A DNA stretch of 64,000 bases from Vespula vulgaris (Eukaryota; Arthropoda; Insecta; Hymenoptera; Vespidae): assembly GCF_905475345.1 (NCBI RefSeq), contig NC_066594.1, forward strand, positions 6,322,001-6,386,000, given 5' to 3'. Under the pieces are notes generated by a model that worked only from the letters and a program-made list of their open reading frames with translations, searched no databases and was not told where the DNA came from. The number at the start of each line of letters is the position of its first letter. The first letter of the stretch is position 1. This document shows positions 53,995 through 64,000 of this stretch, piece by piece. Made by a program: the position numbers and the translations under genes.

Positions 53995-54383
53995 GAGAGA
54001 AAGAGATCGTTATTAACGTATTTACGTTTGCTATAACGTATGCATCACTACACTTTCATCCAATGAATCCGCACAAGGTACTTTAACAGCGTTGTATTAC
54101 CGGCTGATACAGCTGTCCGACTACTATATTGATCCTCAAAGGTTTGCCAAAAATAGTGCTCGCGTGTATGTCACTTGATTATTTGTCAGCTCTCTCTATT
54201 CGAATAGTCTGGTCATGTTGTTGCGAAGAGACGGTCTGACGACGTTCTGTCGATTAAACAAATTTTTCTTCTTTCTATATGAGTAATATGTATATATATA
54301 TATATATTTAAAAAAAATAGAGAAGAAAGAGAAAGCGTGAGATTATCTATATATCTATATACGTGTGTATATATATATATATT

Positions 54384-54419
<36 letters not shown>

Positions 54420-54846
54420 CACATATACGGTGATACATTTAGAAATTTATCTGCATGCATTAAGAAAAAAAAATAAAATAAATAAATAAAAAAATAAAAA
54501 AAAAAAGAAAGAAAGAAAGAAAGAGATACAACGTCGAGAAGCATATAAAATCGTGTTCTCCCCTCTGTGCGATATCAACTTCCGCGTGCTTCATTTTTTT
54601 AATGTGATTAAAGAGCGTACCGTGGCGAGTATTAAAGTTGACGTGTGCACGAGAGGTTTATTTGCGGCGCGTTTATTGACCGTCTCGTTTGAGTCATAAG
54701 CGCCTACTTCAAAATTAAAACACGCCTCGTTGAAATGACTTCAGCCGAATATCTCTAATCTCAATAATGAAATATGTTTCAAGAAGTAGATTGACAGTAT
54801 TGGTAAGAGAGAAAGAGAAAGAAAGAGAGAGAGAGAGAGAGAAGGG

Positions 54847-54877
<31 letters not shown>

Positions 54878-56255
54878 AAGAGAGGGAGAGAGAGAGAGAG
54901 ACAGAAAGAGAGAGAAAATCACGAGTTTCAAAAAGATATTTTCAAAACAAGTTAAAATCTAAAGAAACGATCTCGCCAATGAAAAAGAAAGAGAAAGAAA
55001 AAATAGAAAGAATAAGAAAAAAAAAAGAAAGAAATTCGACGATAGAGACAACAGAAAAAAAAGGGGAAAGAGTCCAATAAGATTTTCAAAATATGTTAAA
55101 AACCTAAAGAGCGACTTTGCCAACAAAAAAGAAAAAGAAAAAGAAAAAAAGTACGATTCGACGATGGAAGGAGAAAAAAAAAACACATGAAAAAAATAAA
55201 AAAAAAAGAAGAAGAAGAAGAAGAATTAGTCCGAAACGTCCGATCGAAATTTAGTGGTTCTCCTTGCAACGAAAGAAGTGCGGTCATTATTTTGATTTTA
55301 ATGAGTTACCGTTTGTCGAATAGAAAGATTCAGTAACTGCTGAAAATAACAGAGAAGAACCACCGAGAAGAGATGAACGCGTTTCTTTTGTTACATCAAG
55401 TAAATAACATATCTCGGCTCGTTCTTTTCGTAATTACGTAAGAAGAGTGGTTCTTGTTTTTGTTTTTTTTTTTTTTTCTACAGGCCCACTCTCCGTAGAG
55501 ATCTCCAAAAGGATCATCGATCTGTATACATTTCGAACCTGTATAGTGAGAGTGATCGGTGCGCAACATTCAGTTTGACCATATCCCTCGACGACGAGAC
55601 AACCAAGGGCACACCTTGTAAAGGTGAGGACATTACCAGCCAATGGCGCGGAACCCACTAACATCAGTCTCAGTCTGCCACCCATAGATTCTTGTATCTT
55701 CTTGAATACCAACTTATCCCATACGCCATTGTTCCTTACTATACTCTTCTTGATCTCTCTTTCTTTCGAGCGCATCCCAATATTGAATATCATTCTCCTG
55801 AAGAACGAACCCTGAAGTTCCGATTGGACCTGAGAAAAATAATATGTTTAAACGAAAAGCTGTCGTACATCAGTCAGAATGTTCTATATTTAGAGAAGCA
55901 CGAGGTGTGTCTTCCGACTCTAAGTTATATCTATCTATTTATGCGTCTGTGTATGTATGTATGTATGTATGTATGTATGTATGTATGTATGTATGTTCTT
56001 TGGCAAACGACGAAACCGGCACGTCTGTCGTGTTCGCTTCTACGGCGATATCGATTCGACTGTTAAATGGCTTAAACTCGTGAAACTGTCATCGTGAAGG
56101 CCTATACTGCGAGGTATTACCGATTATCGATTACGACTTCAACAAAGCGGATATGTCGTCGTTTTCTTCAAGCTTCGTAATGTGGATCTAACGCTAATAT
56201 TTTTTATTTGTAGAAAATCCTTGATCGAGTGTTTGATAATGCATGCGCGCGTGTG

Positions 56256-56295
<40 letters not shown>

Positions 56296-56815
56296 TTTAT
56301 TGTATGTGTGCGTAATATTTCTCACGAAGCCGTAAAAACGTAGCCAAGTTCAATTTCCTCTGTTTTCGTAGCTCGTGTGCAAGTCACGTTGTATAATATT
56401 TGTTCAAAAATCAACTTTCTTCTATGTTTATATATTCCTTTTGATTAAGATATGATCATAAATTATACGTAATATTTCTTATTCTAAACGAATGACCAAC
56501 GAGGAGTCAAAATGATAAGTGAAGTTACATATATACCGTGCTAAATGATGAATTATATTCTTTGTCATATAAATGAGGAACTGGTAACGTAAGATTATCG
56601 TATTCACTTTCTTTACAACCTAGGAATTTGTAAACTCTCCCACGTAAAACCGCGTACAGAATCTAAATATTAACTCGGAGAACTAATTCCTGAAATATTT
56701 GAACAGTAAGAGCTCTATTCTAAATCGACGATACGTCGGCCTTCGAATTTACCGGAAATAATCGTCGCGTATCAACATTATACGAGAATAAGTTTTCATG
56801 CTTTATTATGACCCC

Positions 56816-56849
<34 letters not shown>

Positions 56850-58717
56850 CACGTGAGATTAACATACAAAACTCGTGCTTTATCATAAACGAATTCCATT
56901 GAATGAAAGCTTCCAAGGTTACTCGGATGACGTGTCGTAATTTTCTTTCCACCTGTCGTGCCCGTGTGTGCCGAGCGCGTGTTTTACGCCCTGCAATTGC
57001 CATTGGCACGTCGAAAGATATTGCGCAGCACCGACTGAAAAATGACGGAAGAACGATACAAATCGTATCCGTCCTACGGTAATGATCCATTTTTAATATT
57101 GTCTGAAAGATATTTTTGTGGTATCTTTTCGGGAGCGAGGTTACGTCGTTCGTTACGTCGTTCCTAATGCTAACTGCCAAGGATTAAGGATAGCTAATCC
57201 AATATATTAATGAATTAAAAAAAAAATTGACAAGTGGAAGCCATGAAGGAGAGAAAAAAAAGGAAGAAGAAGAAAACAAAGAATAACAAACAAATCTCAC
57301 TTCGATTACTCACTTTGTCGTACATGCGATTTAACAGCCTAGGTACTGCCGGCATTACGGTGGGTTTTAAAGCTTTCATATCGTCCGATAACCTCTTGAT
57401 ATCACCGCTATAGAAACCGACTGATCCTCCAACCATATATAAACCATTTTCGCAACAACGTTCCAACATATGTGCAAGCGGTAAGAAGCTGATCATGGTG
57501 TCTTTGCTGGTCGGTTTGTGATCACCCAATTGTAAGAGGACCGCGCATACGCCAGACATAACGTTTTGATGCGTCAACATCACTCCTTTTGGATGGCCCG
57601 TCGTCCCGGAAGTATAACAAATCGTACAAAGGTCCGTCACCCTTGGTGGTACTTCAGGTTGATTCTTCTGTGCACCGAGTCGTTCGACATCCTCGAACTT
57701 TAAAAGTTCCACCCCACGATTCTTCGCTCTTTGATTTGTCGCCGGTCTCGTTTCTTTAATGACGATTAACTTTCTTAAACATCTGTCCAAATATAATTCG
57801 ATCCTTGTTAGAAGGAATTTGTGAAGGGAAAACAAAAAACTTGCTATATATAATTCGTGCAATGATAAAACAAAAAGATATATATATATAATATATAATA
57901 ACAAAAAATATATATATAAAATATATATATATATATACGTACACACACCCACACATTCTAAATATATTCCAACAATATTAATTTATTGTGATAAATACCT
58001 GGGAGCTTTGTCGAGAAGTAAGTTACATTTTTTATCATCCTCGCAAACTACTATACTGATATCAGCCTGGTTGATAATGTATGCACACGCATCCGGTCCA
58101 AGTGTGTCGTAAAGCGGTACGATGACCAAGGAATACGTGTAACATGCTTGTTCCGTCAGGATCCACTCAGGACAATTTTGACTATATAAGCCCACCAATG
58201 TGTGCTGACCAGGGACCAATCCCAAGGATACGAGACCGGAACCGAAGTTCTTTGCCCTGAGGAGAGTCTCGTTGTAGTGAATCCATTGGTAAGGTTTGTT
58301 GGGTCCATCTCGCCAGCCAAGACACGGACCGTTGTCTGCGCATCACAAAGAAGTGCCAAGATTACTTCTTACTCGTAGATTCATAGATGATAGAGTTAGT
58401 GAGAGAAAGAGAGAGAGTAATTGCCAGGTCCCGAGAAACGTTCGAGGCTAGACTTTGTGGGAACGCAAGAATTTAAATTGTCACGCGACGCATTGCCTGA
58501 CAAACATCTGTTCTGGCAAGAATTTGAGTGTACGGTTTCATTAAAGCGTGCACGAACAATTATGATCTTTGTTGCCGATGGGAATTATTCGTCGAGGGAG
58601 AAAGCCAATAATAAAATTTTCATCATCGGCTAGGCCGTGATTCGGCGACACTAAAATGTTATGTTGTTTTCGAAACGACAGGTGGTCCATATAATATCTT
58701 GCTAGTGGGCGTGAATC

Positions 58718-58760
<43 letters not shown>

Positions 58761-59657
58761 CTATTTATCTTTCTAAATTTTGTTCTATGTAAAAATAAAA
58801 ACGATTAAAAATAGATAGTTATTCTCGCAAAGGTCATCAAATCATTTTCAAGATATGACAAAAATCGAAGGTTGCGCGATAAGAGATGAAAGAATTGCAT
58901 TAGAGATAAAGATAATTGCAGTTAAAGGATACTAAAATCCCAATCGCTTCGCGCTTGTTTACAAGATTTAATGCGCGACTGTCGTAGGTTGCCAAATGAC
59001 ATTCACAACCGCGTGGGACACGAGAGAGAGAGAGAGAGAGAGAGAGATATCGATCATTTTAATTGCACTCGAAGAGATCTTCTCACGACGATATCGACGG
59101 CACAGAGTTGTCTATAGATTTAAATAAACAATCGACGCGACTCTTTGAATCTATTCGCTGACAGCTTCCTGTTAACTTACTGGACTCTTTGGCACCTCTC
59201 CGAAAGCCTTCGTAAAGCGTCCTGGTGTCCTCGTGAATGTAACTTACGAACTTGCCTTCCTTGCTGTCCTTGTAGAACCGCGAGACTCTTATCAAATCGG
59301 TACCCTGTAAAACGTCCAAGAGAATTCTCTTGACATATTCTCAAAAACTCCTGGGTGTACCGGTTTTTGTTATATAATGAAATGGCAAGTGCAACACTAA
59401 ATTTAGCAACCGTGCGTGGTTAGCACCGCACAGCCGTGGAGAGAACACTATCGATTTCGAGGATTTAAAAAGAAATTTGATAAAGGAATAAATCGAACGT
59501 TTGGATTTTCTTTCGACTTTCACCAATCTCGTGTGACGAATTATTTCAAGAAAATTCGATAAAATTCAATCTTGTATTAAGACCCAAATGAGACAGAGCA
59601 AGATGCCAAAGTCATGCATACATCATACATACATACATGCATACACACATACATACA

Positions 59658-59694
<37 letters not shown>

Positions 59695-60650
59695 GGGAAG
59701 AAAAAAAAAAGAACAAGACATAAAAAAAAAATCTCTGCAACGGGAAGAGACACTACACCTTGAAGGTATCAGATTGCTCGTTGAGGTCGATCGGCGCGCG
59801 GATCGGCTCGTGAAAAAACCAGCCCGACGATGGCATAATTTTTTGTACCGCACACGGACGGATGTTTAATTGGGCAATGCGTGTACGGACGCGTATTTAC
59901 GCACGCCGTGGAATACGCGTCTATCGCTATTCCAATATCTTCAGATTTCAAAAGGAATACATTAAAAAAGGAGTTTAAGATAAAGTTTTAAATAAAAGCG
60001 AACACGCACTGATCGTAGAGATTCGATACGAACGAGCCAAACGCTCCGGTGACGAGACGAACGGGCCGATACGCCCGCGATTACTGATTCTTCACTAGCG
60101 TTTTCGAGAGACCAAATTTTGGCATTAAAGATGTTTGTCACGAGGTGATGCTACCGAACTTCTTTCGACCGTTCGCTAACTAAGACGAGTAGAGAACTCT
60201 AGTTTTCAACAGTTTGACTCTCTCATACGTGCCACGACGCGCGCACGGCCTATTCTCTATCTGCAAACTACTCTCGACTATATTTAAATATAGTGTCCCG
60301 TTGATGTAGAAAGAGAGAAAGAGAGAGAAGAGAGAGAAGAGTGCGTCGTTCTCAACAAACATCAGACTCGTTGGATCATCGTCTCGATCGATGATACCGA
60401 TCGGTTGACGCTATATTGTCCATTCTTGATTTTCTTCTTCTTTTTCTTCTTCTTCTTCATCATCATCATCTTCATCATCATCATCATTATCATGATCATT
60501 TTCATTTTCTTCTTTCTTGCCTGTTAATTAATCCGTCATTATTATTTCATTGAAGATAGAAGTATCCCTACGAGATACGTTTAGATATTACGATTGATAT
60601 CCTTCTTGATGAAACAGTTCGATCGCAAACTTTTTTATCTCGAGAAAGAG

Positions 60651-60701
<51 letters not shown>

Positions 60702-61407
60702 GAGAAAGAGAGAGAGAGAGAGAAAGTGAGAGAGAAAAAGAAAATAACGTTCTAGTATAAGATAAGAGAGAAAAGTGATCAACGCACGACTGGCGCATCT
60801 CTTCGTGACTAAAATGATTATTTCATAGTAAAAATCGTGCATTTTTAAGAAGATAAATAAAATCGGTACCATCATCAAGGATCATGTATGTACGTATGTT
60901 GTATACGTTTATCCAGTGAATAAAGTAATTCACCGCTGCTCTATTATCTCATTTTACTGTTAAGGCGATAAGACACCCAGTTGATTTATTGGACATTGGA
61001 CATTCGCCGAACATCTTTTAGTCGTTTGTCAAGGTATAGTAGACATGAGGAGAGATACGCGATGAATTACTGGAGAAACGGGATAAATATTATATATGCA
61101 TCCATGATCGTCTCTTTTGAAGTAAAAAAATTATTAGATTTAAAGAAAAATCTATATGTATGATAGATAGAAATGTAGACACGTATATCTGTTTACATAT
61201 CATCAATATATTATATATTTCAATGCATTTGTATATTTTTCTTACCGGAAGTAAAGTGCTTTGAGCAGAGAGTGGCCACAATGGTTTTTCCGGTTTAGGT
61301 CTTGTGGCATAATACGCTGCTACACCAGTGATTACGAGAGCTCCTGCACCGCTCAGATACGGAATGTAATCCTCGAAGTTCGACTGTAACACTTGGTTTA
61401 AAATCAT
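52630..61407 (-). CDS. ACSL5: Long-chain-fatty-acid--CoA ligase, ACSL1/5/6 group (8 coding exons, 686 aa)
   Basis: Coding exons in transcript order: 61407-61246, 59304-59181, 58335-57999, 57782-57314, 55829-55539, 53663-53442, 53315-52998, 52767-52630 (TGA 52630-52632). Phases join to 686 aa, near the usual 690-700. It activates long-chain fatty acids to acyl-CoA with ATP, normally at the ER or outer mitochondrial membrane. Residues 18-37 are a hydrophobic N-terminal anchor (GAGALVITGVAAYYA). The AMP-binding P-loop YTSGTTGHPKG is at 264-274, GYGQTE is in exon 5, and the FACS signature GWHHTGDVGMWLP is at 523-535, continuing to GTLKIIDRKKHIF. The C-terminal segment with FKLSQGEYI places it in the ACSL1/5/6 rather than ACSL3/4 group; vertebrate one-to-one orthology is not implied by the symbol. 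The exon 5 donor (GTTCGA) is weak, but phase and family alignment support it. An alternative first exon in the large intron 1 is possible; the frame stays open for several codons upstream of the chosen ATG. Confidence 0.95.
53664..55538 (-). other. Intron 5 of ACSL
   Basis: A 1,875-bp intron with a GA tract at 53,948-53,991, TA-rich stretches around 54,290-54,425, a CpG-rich unique segment at about 54,540-54,740, and purine-rich sequence at 54,790-55,230 that translates into meaningless Arg/Glu/Lys frames. Possible alternative exons of the gate domain were looked for and not seen. Confidence 0.5.
53948..53991. repeat. GA microsatellite in ACSL intron 5
   Basis: A pure GA tract of about 44 bp. 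Confidence 0.95.
55830..57313 (-). other. Intron 4 of ACSL
   Basis: A 1,484-bp intron with a GTAT tetranucleotide tract at 55,950-55,996 and TA tracts near 56,260-56,295 and 56,816-56,850. No additional exon recognised. Confidence 0.5.
55950..55996. repeat. GTAT tract in ACSL intron 4
   Basis: About 11 pure GTAT units. Confidence 0.95.
59625..59686. repeat. CATA tract in ACSL intron 1
   Basis: CATA units with two interruptions at the left end. Confidence 0.95.
60651..60700. repeat. GATA tract in ACSL intron 1
   Basis: About 12 pure GATA units. Confidence 0.95.
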
Positions 61408-62329
61408 TTGAACTACATAAAGAACTTTATTTTTCTTTTTTTTTTTTTAATTATCCAGCATATATATATATACATACGCATAAAATATATTATATATATA
61501 ATATATACATTATTATAATAACATTATTATAATATATATCATACATATAATTATAATATATATATTTTTTTATCGTATATAAAACAGATTTACTTGTTTA
61601 AAATTGCGCAAGCGCAAAATGAATACATCAAACGATAGATCTGCGATATGGAGTATCGAAATTTGAAAAAAGTAGAGACATTGTTTATATCACGTTATAA
61701 TGTAAAGCAACGATAATCCTTTGTACGAGCTATTATCACTTTCTATCGTCATCAAGGTCGTTTGGTTTAAGAGAGTAATAAGGAACGTCGATCAATAAGA
61801 CGATATGATAAACAAACACTCGTATCGGATGACAACAATTGTTCGTAGCTTATTTCTTCGTCGTATCGGCGCAATATTACGGCGCATAACAAAGGACGAC
61901 CCCGGAGCTAAATATTACACGGTTTCGCGATAGCTAAATTAGATAACACTGAGATACATGAGAAGGAAGGATCAACGAACGACACGCGAACACAATATTC
62001 AACGACAAAGAGCTAACTTAACGAGCTTTATGATTACTTTACTACACGTGTTAACACGCGCCTACAAGATACTAGGCGTGAGAATTTGTCACCTTCTTAT
62101 TTAGAAGACGTATCTTTTATTCGTTTCAACTATAATATATACTCACTGACGAACGTAGTTATCGTACTAGTTCACTGTACGTATTAGGTGGAACAAAAAC
62201 AATCTTGCTCGTATTCACGTCGAAATAAACTGCGCGTCCGCACTAACGAACGATATCTCTTTACGTGTGTGTGTATGTATGTACGTATGTATGTGTGTGT
62301 GTCTGTCTTTCTCTCTTTCTCTTTCTCTA

Positions 62330-62376
<47 letters not shown>

Positions 62377-63157
62377 AAGAATAACGTAAAAAACGTAGAA
62401 ACTCGTTGAACCCCCGTTGAATAATGGCACCGAAGACAATTCGGGCCAGAATAAAACTTTGGTCAGGGCCACGGCATGGCCTCGCGCACAAAGACACGTT
62501 TCCTCTTCTTTTCGATTTCGATCGTTCGTTAATGATAATACAACGGAAAAGAAAATTACGACGGCTACGACGAGGACTACGACGGCAACGGCAACACGAC
62601 AGCTTTGCGTTGCGTTGCGGATTTTCGCTTGCGTATATACCCGCCGCGTCCTGACGTCACTCTGCAGCGAATCGATGAACAGTGCCGCGAGCGACCCTCC
62701 AGCACCCCCAAACGGTAACGACAATAGCCCCGTTGCATGTGTTGTCGCGCAATGGCGTAGGACTCTCTATTTCTCTATCTATGTCTATCTCTCTCTATCT
62801 CTCTCTACACCTCCCTCTTTCTTTCTCTCTCTCTCTCTCTCTCTCCTTCGACAGGTTCTCTTGCATTCGATTTTCCTCTCGAACGGTTGGCAGGGTAGAT
62901 TCGAAGCATAACAAAATGTTTGTGTGCTCGGTCGAGTGGTGGTCTGCGGTTGATAAGAAATTACCAACGGCAGACTCTCCATTGGTAGCTATTTGGAGAA
63001 CGACCCTTCTTCAATCCGCACCAGACATCCGTCGAAGGACACGTGCAAACTCGCATTTAGTGATAGACGCGGCATATGCCGTGTGCTTAACCGGTTTGGT
63101 TCATCGATCAGAAGTGAAGGAAGTTTAGTTAGGGACAACCCTCGAGTAAGTCTTACC
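61408..63157. promoter_or_regulatory. Intergenic region between the divergent ACSL and BMP9/10-like genes
   Basis: About 1.75 kb between start codons. The left part (61,430-61,570) is AT-rich with TA tracts. The middle (61,740-62,260) is CpG-rich and unique. From 62,260 there are GT, CT and CA microsatellites, then a GC-rich, CpG-dense island at about 62,400-62,780 with a full palindromic CRE at 62,652-62,659, then another CT tract. Neither gene's transcription start can be fixed from sequence. Frames crossing this interval are antisense or off-frame and not credible as genes. Confidence 0.5.
62652..62659. promoter_or_regulatory. Palindromic CRE (TGACGTCA)
   Basis: A perfect 8-bp CREB/ATF full site in the GC-rich core between ACSL and the BMP gene, 499 bp upstream of the BMP start codon. 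An 8-mer can occur by chance; its place in a CpG-dense divergent promoter interval is the support. Confidence 0.4.
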
Positions 63158-64000
63158 ATGTGTTCTCCTGGTTCCTGGAGTTTAATAATAATTGGTATTC
63201 TCGCTATTTGTTGCGCATGGAAAACTGGATTCCTCTCGTGGCCGCGTTCTAGTGTCAGAGCTACGGCGTCGATAAGATTAGATCTTAGCTTGCCCTCCAC
63301 GGCTCTATCGATCAATCAGCATATCTTCAATTCGACCTCGGCTGGAAGAACGAATGATAAAAATCGTAAAAAATATCGTGGCACGGTATCGAGATATATG
63401 CTTAGACTTTACCATTTACGTCCGGAACATGACGTCGTCAGGGCACTCCAACCGATTCACGTTTCGGCACCTGTCACCGATGGAGGACGGATCGTCGAGT
63501 TTTCTGTACCGTTCGTTGATTCTCAGGAAACCTTGGAAACCGCAGAATTGCTCGGTACAGCAGGGACTATATTTAGAGTAAGGAGCATAGACGAGTTTTC
63601 GAGACAGACGACTCGAGAAAAAATGTCAAGGTCAAGAAGGGACGAGGCTTGGAGAGCCTTCAACGTTACATCAGCGGTCGCTAAAAGAAACGGGAATCTT
63701 GTTAGACTACATGTACACGGAAGAGTGTCTTACAGGCCAAGAGCGGACGGACCAATCTTGTTGTTGAGTTACAGGAAACCAAAAAGAAGGAAGAGGTATC
63801 GTCGTTCTACGTCCTTGGAAAAGGATGATAACGAGGATAATATACATTGGGAGGACGATGGTATTCGACGAAGACGTAGAAACTCATGCAAAAAGCGTCC
63901 GCTTTACGTCGATTTCGCTTTGATCGCTTACGACGAATGGGTCGTGGCACCGCCAGGATACGAAGCGTATCAATGCGCTGGAAAGTGTTATTACCCGTTC
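63158..64000 (+). CDS. BMP9/10-like TGF-beta superfamily ligand precursor, 5' part (281 codons, cut by window end)
   Basis: An uninterrupted frame runs from ATG 63158 to the last base. The frame is open back to a stop at 62954-62956 but holds no earlier ATG, and -3 is A, so this start is preferred. Residues 1 to about 24 form a signal peptide (LIIIGILAICCAW core). A propeptide follows (RYMLRLYHL, later EAWRAFNVTSAVAKR, as in BMP prodomains, with one N-glycosylation sequon), then a pentabasic RRRRR at 237-241 as furin-type cleavage site. The mature domain begins NSCKKRPLYVDF and runs to the window end, with C244, C273 and C277 as the first three cystine-knot cysteines. The block APPGYEAYQCAGKCYYPF resembles vertebrate BMP10/GDF2 (APPGYEAYECRG) more than Dpp or Gbb. 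It is a secreted, dimerising ligand of type I/II serine-kinase receptors. CpG is dense. The remaining cysteines and stop lie beyond the window. Assignment to BMP9/10 rather than another BMP rests on this short block. Confidence 0.93.
   Translation, partial: MCSPGSWSLIIIGILAICCAWKTGFLSWPRSSVRATASIRLDLSLPSTALSINQHIFNSTSAGRTNDKNRKKYRGTVSRYMLRLYHLRPEHDVVRALQPIHVSAPVTDGGRIVEFSVPFVDSQETLETAELLGTAGTIFRVRSIDEFSRQTTREKMSRSRRDEAWRAFNVTSAVAKRNGNLVRLHVHGRVSYRPRADGPILLLSYRKPKRRKRYRRSTSLEKDDNEDNIHWEDDGIRRRRRNSCKKRPLYVDFALIAYDEWVVAPPGYEAYQCAGKCYYPF

Larger units (their letters stand above)
59305..61245 (-). other. Intron 1 of ACSL
   Basis: The largest ACSL intron (1,941 bp). It contains a CATA tract (about 59,625-59,686), a CpG-rich unique stretch (about 59,750-60,250) and a GATA tract (60,651-60,700). 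The CpG-rich stretch could be an alternative promoter or first exon, since ACSL genes often have several first exons, but no coding segment was recognised. Confidence 0.5.

Noticed and set aside
57783..57952. N-terminal extension of ACSL exon 4 in the same open frame
   Set aside because: This is intron: the frame runs through TA repeats, and the acceptor at 57,783 joins exon 3 in the correct phase with the family alignment.
62989..63315. 108-codon minus-strand frame overlapping the BMP gene start
   Set aside because: Antisense shadow of the BMP signal-peptide and propeptide region; no recognisable domain.

Overview
The window is eukaryotic, intron-containing and AT-rich, almost certainly from an insect. 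CpG is plentiful although the sequence is AT-rich, housekeeping genes sit in a CpG-poor block, and a BMP9/10-type ligand is present (a family reported from beetles but missing from Drosophila). Together these fit Hymenoptera best (bee, wasp or ant), but this is inference; no tRNA, rRNA or transposon gene was found to fix the taxon.

Layout. Positions 1 to about 46,200 contain no gene that I can support. This stretch is packed with microsatellites: GA/CT, AT, GATA, TATG, GAC/CGT and A- or T-rich tracts. Most long open frames here are translations of those repeats (poly Ser-Leu, Arg-Glu, Asp, Lys). Some short GC-rich, CpG-rich islands (about 6.6, 9.3-9.6, 13.8, 15.1, 16.5, 19.4, 27.5 and 31.8 kb) look like promoter or untranslated-exon material, and a few short sites stand out: an RFX X-box, an NRF-1 palindrome next to an E-box, and a G-quadruplex array.

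From 46.2 kb the window is genic. Four genes are resolved exon by exon: (1) LMAN1/ERGIC-53, minus strand, 10 coding exons, 497 aa; (2) VTI1A, plus strand, 4 coding exons, 219 aa; (3) a long-chain acyl-CoA synthetase of the ACSL1/5/6 group, minus strand, 8 coding exons, 686 aa; (4) the first 281 codons of a BMP9/10-like TGF-beta ligand, plus strand, cut by the window end. All ACSL, LMAN1 and VTI1A exon lengths and phases add up to intact proteins with no frameshift.

Arrangement. LMAN1 and VTI1A are head to head over an 874-bp shared 5' region. Both act in early secretory and Golgi membrane traffic, so a shared promoter is plausible. VTI1A and ACSL converge, with about 1.2 kb between their stop codons. 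ACSL and the BMP gene are head to head over about 1.75 kb containing a CpG-rich core with a palindromic CRE. I found no novel multi-gene system. The strongest open points are the CpG-poor domain over LMAN1/VTI1A, the paired GACGTGTCA motifs in their shared promoter, the recent 114-bp tandem duplication at 41.8 kb, and possible untranslated or short coding exons on the minus strand at the left edge.
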